A DNA stretch of 64,000 nucleotides from DASPKX01 sp035627835. GTDB taxonomy: Bacteria; Verrucomicrobiota; Verrucomicrobiia; Limisphaerales; SXQI01. The notes below the pieces were generated by a model. It did not search any database. It worked only from the letters and a program-made list of their open reading frames with translations, and was not told the origin of the DNA. Location: positions 1 to 64,000 of the forward strand of contig DASPKX010000098.1 in assembly GCA_035627835.1 (NCBI GenBank). The letters are read 5' to 3'. This document shows, piece after piece, positions 53,004 to 60,378 of the stretch. The position numbers and the translations under genes were made by a program. Each line of letters begins with the position of its first letter. Position 1 is the stretch's first letter.

Positions 53004-53936
53004 ATGGCGCGCGTTCAGGAGAGACAAACGCATACGGACGGGAGCGAATCGACAAGGTTTGCGTGGCAACAGATCCTGCTCGCGCTCGTTGCCGTCGGCA
53101 TATGGGGCGCGAACTTTGTCGCTATTAAAGTCGCTTTGCGAACGTTGCCGCCACTGTTCCTTTGCGCGCTTCGCTTTACTCTGGTTGCGTTTCCTTTGGT
53201 GTTCTTCCTGCCGCGGCCGGCGCTCACGTGGCCGCAGTTATTTGCTTACGGGCTGACGATGTTCGGTTTTCATTTCGGGTTCCTCTTTCTGGGAATGGCC
53301 CTGGGTATGTCAGCCGGCCTTGCCTCTTTGGCACTGCAGTTCCAAGTCTTCGTCACACTCGCCTTAGCAGTCGTCTTTCTCAAAGAAAAGCTGACGCTGT
53401 GGCAGATTCTCGGCGCAGCCACCGCGCTGGCAGGGTTAGGAGTAGTTGCAGTGAACTCCGGTGGCGACGTGACCCTTGTCGGTTTGGCCGCAGTGCTGCT
53501 TGCCGCCACCTCGTGGGGATGCGCCAATTTTCTGTCCAAGTGTTTAGGCCGGGTGAACCCTCTGGCGCTCGTTGCCTGGGGCAGTCTGGTCGTTCCCGTG
53601 CCAATGGGAATCGCTTCTATAATCTTCGAGGGGCCAGGCGCTATTCAAACAGGCCTCAGCGCTTCGAATGGCCTGACGTTGGTCAGTGTGCTCTTCATTG
53701 TTTATCTATCCACCCACGTCGGTTACTCGCTTTGGGGTTGGCTGCTCGCCCGCCACCCCGCTTCATCAGTCGCTCCTTTCACTTTGCTGGTGCCAATAAT
53801 TGGAATGCTCACCTCAGCCTGGTTGTTGAGCGAGCCTCTCCCAGCGTGGAAGCTCCAGGCTGCGGCTCTAGTTGTGGGGGGACTTGTCTTGAACTTCATC
53901 GGCTCGCGCTCACGTTTGCCAAAAAGACGAGCGTGA
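53004..53936 (+). CDS. EamA-family (DMT) metabolite transporter
   Basis: A 310-residue ten-span drug/metabolite transporter with two EamA repeats: ALVAVGIWGANFVAIKVAL...ALRFTLVAFPLVFF and LLAATSWGCANFLSKCLGRVNPLALVAWGSLVV. The pattern IWGANFVAIKVALRTLPP resembles amino-acid/purine exporters such as EamA/YdcZ-type. The substrate is unknown. It stands 118 bases after the coiled-coil gene and is likely separately expressed. Confidence 0.88.
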   Translation: MARVQERQTHTDGSESTRFAWQQILLALVAVGIWGANFVAIKVALRTLPPLFLCALRFTLVAFPLVFFLPRPALTWPQLFAYGLTMFGFHFGFLFLGMALGMSAGLASLALQFQVFVTLALAVVFLKEKLTLWQILGAATALAGLGVVAVNSGGDVTLVGLAAVLLAATSWGCANFLSKCLGRVNPLALVAWGSLVVPVPMGIASIIFEGPGAIQTGLSASNGLTLVSVLFIVYLSTHVGYSLWGWLLARHPASSVAPFTLLVPIIGMLTSAWLLSEPLPAWKLQAAALVVGGLVLNFIGSRSRLPKRRA

Positions 53937-54074
53937 GACCCCCTCCTGGCAAGCTATCTAGCGTGGCTTCTTACGACGCGTGGCCAAGGGCAGCAGGCGG
54001 GCAGCTCAAAGGGCCAAGAGGCGAAGCAAAATTGCAATGACGCGTTTGCCGAACCCGACTACATCAGCTTTCCG

Positions 54075-55322
54075 TTACTTTGTGATAGCCTGGTAATAGC
54101 TGTTCGCGAAGTAGGTGAAGAAATTGTCCTGGTTGAAAGGGAAGTGTTGCGCGAAGGCAATCGCGATGAGCTTTTCTTTGGGATCAATTTGGCAGTAAGT
54201 CGTTGCCGCTCCGTACCAACCGTACTGCCCCGCGCTCCCCAGAGTGGACGCATGCGCAAGCTCAATGACCACTTCTGGCCCCAGGCCGAATCCGCGTGAA
54301 GGATTTCCGGGCAAGTGCGGCGGATCAAGACGCGTAAGATGATTCTGCGTCATCAACTCGATGGTTTTCGGGCTAAGGATGCGAGCCCCATCGAGTTCTC
54401 CGCCGTTGACCAACATCTGCGCGAAGCGGGAGTAATCCTCGATCGTAGAAAACAACCCACCCCCGCCGCTCTGCATGCCGGGCGTTGGATGCGTGCCAAT
54501 GATTGGTTCCGCCTCGACCAACTTGCCTTCCGAATTCCGCTGGTAAGTCTTGGCTAGTCGATCACGCTTGTTCTCCGGAACGTCGAACGAGGTGTCGTTC
54601 ATCTTCAGCGGCTTGAAGATGGCGTCGTGAAGGTAGTCTTCAAAGACCTGCCCAGACGCTTTCTCGACGATGGCGCCAAGGATGTCGGTGTTGATGCCGT
54701 AGGCATATTTCTCACCGGGAAGATGAACTAGCGGGAGCTTCGCGACCTCTGCAATACATTCGGGCATCGTCTTCGTTTCCCACAACTTGGATGAGCGATA
54801 GATCTCCTGCGCTGCGCCGCCAGCGCTGAAGTCGTAAACGTAACCGGCAGTGTGCGTGAGCAGATGCCGCACTGTCACGGAGCGGCCAGCAGGCTGTAGG
54901 TCCGGCGCTGTTGCGGAGCCCCCGTTAATGACTTTGCGCGCGGCCAGCTCGGGCCAAAACTTTTCCACGGGGTCATCCAGCAGGACTTTGCCGTCCTCGA
55001 CGAGCTTCAACACCGCGACCGAAGTGATCAGCTTGGACATGGAGTAGATCCGGCAGATGGTGTCCATCTCCATCGGCTTTCGCGCTTCGATATCGCGATA
55101 CCCATGAGCGCTCGATTGGACGACCTTCCCATTGCGAGCGATCAATGTGATGACGCCTGAATGCTTCTTCTCATCGACAAACCGCTGAGCCGTCTCACTG
55201 ACTCGTTGCAGGCGTTCGCGTGACATGCCCTGGGACTTTGGTGATGACTTAGGCAACCCTGCTCCCTGAAGGGCAATGCCGCCTATCAACAACGCCGCGA
55301 TTATGACAGAAGATTTGCGCAT
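54075..55322 (-). CDS. Secreted class C beta-lactamase-fold serine hydrolase
   Basis: A ~415-residue protein from ATG 55322, which gives a clean signal peptide (MRKSSVIIAALLIGGIALQG). It has the SxxK nucleophile/base motif in RIYSMSKLITS, the conserved Tyr region GEKYAYGINTDILGAIVEKASG of the EstB/DD-peptidase family, and the C-terminal GSAGQYGWYGAATTYCQIDPKEKL, equivalent to the KTG strand region (GWYG). Such proteins are esterases or peptidases more often than true beta-lactamases. It stands alone between an EamA transporter and the BNR protein. Confidence 0.9.
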   Translation of the reverse strand: MRKSSVIIAALLIGGIALQGAGLPKSSPKSQGMSRERLQRVSETAQRFVDEKKHSGVITLIARNGKVVQSSAHGYRDIEARKPMEMDTICRIYSMSKLITSVAVLKLVEDGKVLLDDPVEKFWPELAARKVINGGSATAPDLQPAGRSVTVRHLLTHTAGYVYDFSAGGAAQEIYRSSKLWETKTMPECIAEVAKLPLVHLPGEKYAYGINTDILGAIVEKASGQVFEDYLHDAIFKPLKMNDTSFDVPENKRDRLAKTYQRNSEGKLVEAEPIIGTHPTPGMQSGGGGLFSTIEDYSRFAQMLVNGGELDGARILSPKTIELMTQNHLTRLDPPHLPGNPSRGFGLGPEVVIELAHASTLGSAGQYGWYGAATTYCQIDPKEKLIAIAFAQHFPFNQDNFFTYFANSYYQAITK

Positions 55323-55406
55323 GGATGGAGCTAGCGAACAGGGACAGCTCACCTAGTGCAAGCGCGAATTCAACGATCAATGTAGTTCAGAGCGATCGCC
55401 AATCTT

Positions 55407-58400
55407 CTAATCCGCTCGGGCCTCGAGATGGAAGAAAGCCTTTTCGTTGGCGCCTAGGATTTGAGCAGGACGAACGGTGACCCGCTCGACGCCTCCATTC
55501 AGTTGATCAGCGATGCCGACGAGCGGAATAGGGGAACCACCGACGAGGCTGGTAGTGGCCGTGAGTTCGAGACGTGCGCCAGTGGCCGTGGCATTGCGTG
55601 TGAACTGGATTTGGGGCTGGCCATTCACAATCGTATGCAAGGGGAAGAACTCTTCCGGGCCAGCGACGTGCGGGTCAGTGCCAAAGAGGTATTCTGCGAC
55701 GTCGGGGACTGAGTCCAGATCAGCGCCGCCACTGAATGTGGGGAGATCATGATATTGCAGCCATCGCGCCAGTGAAGGAGCTGGAGGCGGGTTGACGTTC
55801 AGATACTGAGGCATGCTCCGGCGGCTGCCTTCCGCGCCTGTAATAACGAGGGCATATTCGCCGATGTCCGTGCGGCGAAGATCATTGATTGTTAAAGTGC
55901 CTGAACCCGAACCGGAGAGTTTTGCCGAATTCGTGAGCGGCTGACCGTCTTTGTACCATTGGTAGGAGACGTTTGAACCAGCTTGCGCGTGAAGGGTTGC
56001 TGTCGCGCCAGCTTGAGCCGCGCCACCCTGAGGCTGCGTGATAAAGACCGGCGACATCATGTCGGGCAGGCTGATGGAAAATAGATCGCGGCCTTGCCCG
56101 AAGAGCAACACCCCATTCGCGGAGTGCAGGGCTGAACCGGCAACATCGCCAGAAGGATGAACATTGTGCCCTGGGCGAAAAGCAGTCCAGGAGTGACCAT
56201 CAGGTGAGTGAAAGTACAAATTCTCGTGGTAGGTCGAGGCGTAGAAGCGGCCTTGCGAGAACGAGACCTCTCTAAACCGCGGCGTCGTTAAAAGCTGAGG
56301 ATCAATGGGCACCTGATGAAAAGTCCACTCGTGCCCATTGGTAGACCGGAGAACCCGTCCCGCGTCCCCGACGGCAACGAAATGTCCGTTCCCCCAAGCT
56401 AGGGATTGAACTGCGGCGGGAAGATGGACCACAGACCAAGTCTCCCCGGCATCAGAAGAAACTAAAGCGTTGCCAGCCAGAGCCACAAACATTCCGTTAT
56501 GAAACTCAATGTCCGTAACAGGTGCGCCGTGCCCTACAGCTTTCTGCACCCAGGTTAGACCATTCGATGACGTGAGAAGACCAAAGGCGCCCCCAACGAC
56601 AAACTTACCTGCTCCAAACGCCACAGCGCTGAATGGGTTCTGAGGCTGAGTTGGTGCTTGCGCATCGCGGGCCGTTTTCCAATGCCGTCCATCGTTTGAG
56701 ATTTCGATTCGCCCGTTGTGTGCAACAGCCACGAAGGTGTTGCTGCCGCATGCAACGCCCTGAAAATTGGCGGCTTTACGGTTAGGCGTCCAATTCCGCA
56801 AATCTGTGGAAGACGCAAGGAACCCATCACCGACCACGACCCACATTCCATCACCAAAAGTAATATCCCGGATGTGACCAGAGTCGATAGGAGGATTGAT
56901 CGCGAAGGAAGGCCGCTCCGAGGGCAAGGCTTCCCTCCATGCGCCGGCTGAGGATGACGTGTAGAAAGTTCCATCTTTTGCCCTGAGGAAGGCGCCATTG
57001 AACTCGAGGGCGATGGAAACAAAGTCGTTGGACGTTTCCGTGGTGTGGCGGACCCAATCAAAACCATTGGCCGAGTAAAGAATGGCTCCTCCATCGCCAG
57101 CGGCCAGGAAGAACCCGGTCGCGGGTGTTTCGAAGTACTTGGGGGTGGCTACCGCGCGAATCCCTTCTGTTGTCGGGACGTGTAACTGATGGAAAGTGGT
57201 GTAGGTGGGCCCCACCGTTAGCAGCATGGTTCCATTGTCTCCAGTGAACACGAACCCCCCTGGAAAGCCCGCGAAGGGCGGATGAAACGCAGCGCTGAGA
57301 AGGTCGTTAGCATTGATGCGGTTAACTAAGGAGAACCGGGGCGATTGTTCATTGGCCTCGACCCGGATGATAGTTCCCTTTTCACCTACAACAAAACCCA
57401 TCCTGGCTGCGGGATCGGAAGCGGCCGCGAGAAGGTTGTTAGTCGTGAGGCGTGGCACAACTGCAGAACTGGGCTGACCGTTCGTGAGATAATAGTAAAG
57501 ATAGCCCGAATTGCCTGCATAAATTCGTAGCTTGCCGACATTGATTTCACTGAACGCATTGATGTGAGCTTCGGTCGAAGGCCCATCCCATGGTTGGGCT
57601 GCAGAGAATCCCTCACGAACATAGTTCGCCCGGGTTGTAATGGTGTTGGTGCCGGTTACAATGTACCACGGCAGCGCTGGCGGCGGTGAGAAAACATCAA
57701 TATCAGCACGGGTCCACCGCTTCCCATCTGGGGATACCAAACTGCTTTCTCCGACAGCGACAAAGTTGCCATTGCCGAAAGTTGCTGAGCGAGGCGAGGC
57801 CAGTCCAAGCTGCGCCTCAGGCGTCCAGTCTAGTCCGTTCGTGGAGGAATAAAGTGGAGCGGGAGTTTGGGTGGTGAAGGCCCAAAACCGGCCGTGCGCA
57901 AAAGTCAGTAGGCGAGGTTCAAATCTATTTCGAGGATGGCTAGAATTCGTTCTGGTTTCCCAATGAATCCCATTGGTTGAGACCGCGATCCTGCCAAAAG
58001 TTGCCAACACATAGCGGCCATTTCCGTATGCAATAGGTGAGGAGGTGGTAAGGTTCGCATCAAGGGTAACCCCTGGATTTGCGGGGGACGTCCACGAGGC
58101 TCCGTCGGCAGAGAAACTGACAAAGTTGGTGGCCCACAGAATGAACTGATCGTTTACGAATTCGATTTTCGCAGCTGGGTGGCGGAAGGCGGGGAAAAAG
58201 CTGCCAATAGCATTGGTCTGCTGTGGAATCGGAGGGCTTCCTTTTTCCCAAACAAAGCCGTCCACGGATCTGTACGTGTACCCGAGTTGATCGACCGCGA
58301 CCCATGCTCCGTTGCCGACCTCCACCGTAGCGATGTCATTAGTCGTTACGATCGCCTCTGACCAAGCCGATAGGTTCGTAGATGTCAGGATGCGCCCGAA

Positions 58401-59000
58401 TTGCCCAACAGCAACGTAGGTCCCCCCAGAAGCCGACACATCAAACAGCGCGGCATCCGTAGGCAGCCCCGCTCGAAACCAATTCACACCATTATCGGAG
58501 ACCGCGAAAGCTCCACGCGGTCCGACCGCTACAAACACACCATTGCGGAACCGGACTCGATTCATCTCACTTACCCCACCTTGCGGCTGAAGGCGTTCCA
58601 GACGCCCGTAAGTGCTCCCATTCGTGGACAACCCAGGGTCTGCGGGAGCTGCTTCTAGGGAGAGCGTGACGTTCACGCCATTGGTGCGTGCGAGGGTCAC
58701 AGTGGACCGAATGATGGAGTTGCTCAGCCCTCCTATGACAAAGGGGTATTGTGATGGCCAATCATGGAAGAGGATTTCGCTGTTTTGTTGCAGGCTTCCA
58801 TTCAACCCTACGGAACTCCGGACGAGACCGTCCCTGGCGATTGTAAAGCTGATAGGCGCAATCCGATTGGTTTCACCACCTTCGTGCGCCCAAATAAATC
58901 CAGTGTAAAAACCTTCATTAGCCCACAACGAAGCAGGGCTCGCGGTTAACCCTGCAACCACATGGATACACGCCGCCATCCAACTGAGCCGTTTAGTCAT
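55407..59000 (-). CDS. Giant secreted BNR-repeat/Ig-domain protein
   Basis: A 1197-residue exported protein with a signal peptide (cleavage near SLWANE). Most of it is repeats of a beta-propeller blade of BNR/PSII-assembly-factor type, easily seen as recurring GNGxFVAVG, SSTNGLDWTPE, RSTNGHEWTFH and SNDGRHWKTAR stretches. Near residues 1015-1090 there is one Ig-like domain (PVFITQPQGGAAQAGATATL, YQWYKDGQPLTNSAKL, DIGEYALVITGAEG). The last ~110 residues (SLARWLQYHDLPTFSGGADLDSVPDVAEYLFG...) match the C-terminal region common to Verrucomicrobial surface proteins. It is probably surface-located; ligand unknown. Confidence 0.85.
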   Translation of the reverse strand: MTKRLSWMAACIHVVAGLTASPASLWANEGFYTGFIWAHEGGETNRIAPISFTIARDGLVRSSVGLNGSLQQNSEILFHDWPSQYPFVIGGLSNSIIRSTVTLARTNGVNVTLSLEAAPADPGLSTNGSTYGRLERLQPQGGVSEMNRVRFRNGVFVAVGPRGAFAVSDNGVNWFRAGLPTDAALFDVSASGGTYVAVGQFGRILTSTNLSAWSEAIVTTNDIATVEVGNGAWVAVDQLGYTYRSVDGFVWEKGSPPIPQQTNAIGSFFPAFRHPAAKIEFVNDQFILWATNFVSFSADGASWTSPANPGVTLDANLTTSSPIAYGNGRYVLATFGRIAVSTNGIHWETRTNSSHPRNRFEPRLLTFAHGRFWAFTTQTPAPLYSSTNGLDWTPEAQLGLASPRSATFGNGNFVAVGESSLVSPDGKRWTRADIDVFSPPPALPWYIVTGTNTITTRANYVREGFSAAQPWDGPSTEAHINAFSEINVGKLRIYAGNSGYLYYYLTNGQPSSAVVPRLTTNNLLAAASDPAARMGFVVGEKGTIIRVEANEQSPRFSLVNRINANDLLSAAFHPPFAGFPGGFVFTGDNGTMLLTVGPTYTTFHQLHVPTTEGIRAVATPKYFETPATGFFLAAGDGGAILYSANGFDWVRHTTETSNDFVSIALEFNGAFLRAKDGTFYTSSSAGAWREALPSERPSFAINPPIDSGHIRDITFGDGMWVVVGDGFLASSTDLRNWTPNRKAANFQGVACGSNTFVAVAHNGRIEISNDGRHWKTARDAQAPTQPQNPFSAVAFGAGKFVVGGAFGLLTSSNGLTWVQKAVGHGAPVTDIEFHNGMFVALAGNALVSSDAGETWSVVHLPAAVQSLAWGNGHFVAVGDAGRVLRSTNGHEWTFHQVPIDPQLLTTPRFREVSFSQGRFYASTYHENLYFHSPDGHSWTAFRPGHNVHPSGDVAGSALHSANGVLLFGQGRDLFSISLPDMMSPVFITQPQGGAAQAGATATLHAQAGSNVSYQWYKDGQPLTNSAKLSGSGSGTLTINDLRRTDIGEYALVITGAEGSRRSMPQYLNVNPPPAPSLARWLQYHDLPTFSGGADLDSVPDVAEYLFGTDPHVAGPEEFFPLHTIVNGQPQIQFTRNATATGARLELTATTSLVGGSPIPLVGIADQLNGGVERVTVRPAQILGANEKAFFHLEARAD

Positions 59001-59144
59001 ACAAATAATCTCCGCAACTGAGCCATTACCATGGATTGACCAACGAGTAGCATTAGGGATGCCATAATACAGGATGAGCCATCATGGTCCACGGCCATGT
59101 TTCCCCCCGCAAGAACGTGGTGTGCATTGCCCGGAATATTCGTG

Positions 59145-59441
59145 TTACTCCCCAATGATCTTCACTAAGGCGCGCTTGCGGCGTTGGCCGTCGAATTCGC
59201 CGTAGAAGATTTGCTCCCATGGACCGAAGTCGAGTTTACCCGCTGTGATAGCCACCACAACCTCCCTGCCCATGATCTGGCGCTTGAGATGCGCGTCAGC
59301 ATTGTCCTCACCCGTCTTGTTGTGCTCGTAGCGGGTGGTTGGCGCGTGCGGCGCGAGTTGCTCCAGCCAAACTTCGTAATCGTGCAGAAGGCCTCCCTCA
59401 TCGTCATTGATGAAGACGGAGGCCGTGGCGTGCGTTGCCAT
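59145..59441 (-). pseudogene. YjbQ-family protein gene truncated at its 5' end
   Basis: From ATASVFINDDEGGLLHDYEVW to the end (EQIFYGEFDGQRRKRALVKIIGE) this is a clear YjbQ/UPF0047 (secondary thiamine-phosphate synthase-like) protein with GEDNADAHLKRQIMGREVVV. The family usually has ~40 more residues at the N-terminus with a FHxIT strand; these are missing here. Only a short unrelated stretch lies upstream before a stop codon, and a double-HTH gene occupies the other strand from 59435. ATG 59441 could still start a shortened product of 98 residues, but loss of the N-terminal strand makes it probably non-functional. Confidence 0.6.
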
Positions 59442-59941
59442 TTTGTCATGGGTGTATTGTTGCCTCTCGTTCCCATCACCCAAGTCGCTGGAAGTGCACG
59501 CAAACTGTTCCACCAGAACCACAAACCGTCGGTGACCACCTTAAGGCACGAAGAATTCAGCTTCACCTATTCCAAGCTGACGTCGCAGACCGAATTGGGG
59601 TGCACCGCGCATCGGTTCAGAACTGGGAGCGCAATCTCGGCACACCTCTTCCCGCTCAAATTCCTGCGATTGTGCGATTTCTTGGATACGTACCATTTAA
59701 ACATGACGAATCGCTCGGGGGAAAAATCAGGTGGTTGCGAAAGTTGGCTGGATGGACACAACAGGAATGGGCAGCCAGATCGAGAGTGGATCCCAGCACG
59801 GTAGCCCGGTGGGAAGAGGGTCGAGGGACTCACGGTAGCTCCTGTCTGCCCAGGGCGGTGCGGATTCTTGAAGCGCGGCTTTCTGCGGCAGGGTTTTTAA
59901 CATTAGGCGCAGTGGAACTAGCGTCGCTTCAGATCACCTGA
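59435..59941 (+). CDS. Double helix-turn-helix (XRE-like) DNA-binding protein
   Basis: A 168-residue frame with two HTH units: one at ~32-90 (TVGDHLKARRIQLHLFQADVADRIGVHRASVQNWERN...IVRFLGYVP) and one at ~95-135 (SLGGKIRWLRKLAGWTQQEWAARSRVDPSTVARWEEG). This tandem family is scattered widely, often near recombinases and in accessory DNA, and its targets are not known. The first ~30 residues from TTG 59435 are antisense to the truncated yjbQ and may not be part of the protein; the true start may lie further down. Confidence 0.7.
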   Translation: MPFCHGCIVASRSHHPSRWKCTQTVPPEPQTVGDHLKARRIQLHLFQADVADRIGVHRASVQNWERNLGTPLPAQIPAIVRFLGYVPFKHDESLGGKIRWLRKLAGWTQQEWAARSRVDPSTVARWEEGRGTHGSSCLPRAVRILEARLSAAGFLTLGAVELASLQIT

Positions 59942-60378
59942 TCAGGGGCCAATTACAAGACGGTAGGTGAGCTTGTATCGAAGGCGTTACCTCCGGGTAA
60001 GCACGAGGCCCGCCGGAACTGGAGGACCAGTGCTGCGGCCTTAGGTGGGTTCACCTTTGATCGGTGACTAACGTGGTCTTGTTCATGAGAGTCCCCGTTC
60101 AGGCGGCAGCGGCTCCAGTTGTGTTCCACATCCGTGTCCCTGAATATTTGGGGTGCAAAGCCCGACGGGTACGCCAGCGGAATGAAGGGCGAAGCAAGTT
60201 GAGGGCTGAATGGTTCGACCTCCCGCTTCGTTCGCCATGCTTCATCTCAGCATAAAAACGTGTGAGCATCCATAGGCATGGCTGAACAGCATTCCGCGGC
60301 ATCTCGAGGGTCTTAGCTCAAATCTCGGGCACTGTTCGTTCGGTTGTGCTCTGGACAGTTCTGCTGTCTTGTGGTCGT
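59942..60378. other. Gene-poor intergenic stretch
   Basis: The 437 bases between the double-HTH gene and the 970-residue protein gene (convergent) hold no frame that resembles a protein. Short frames exist on both strands but have no domain or codon pattern. The only structure noticed is an imperfect hairpin at 60182-60246. Confidence 0.6.
60182..60246. repeat. Imperfect long inverted repeat
   Basis: The arms start ATGAAG...GGCGAAGCAAG and end CGCTTCGTTCGCC...CTTCAT; ATGAAG pairs with CTTCAT and GGCGAA with TTCGCC, with mismatches and a 3-base bulge between. It could be a terminator-like hairpin for the convergent genes or a remnant of a small mobile element; no T-run follows either arm. Confidence 0.35.

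Noticed and set aside
60064..60255. 63-codon frame between the HTH gene and the 970-residue protein
   Set aside because: Short, no domain, no ribosome site, and antisense frames of similar length overlap it.
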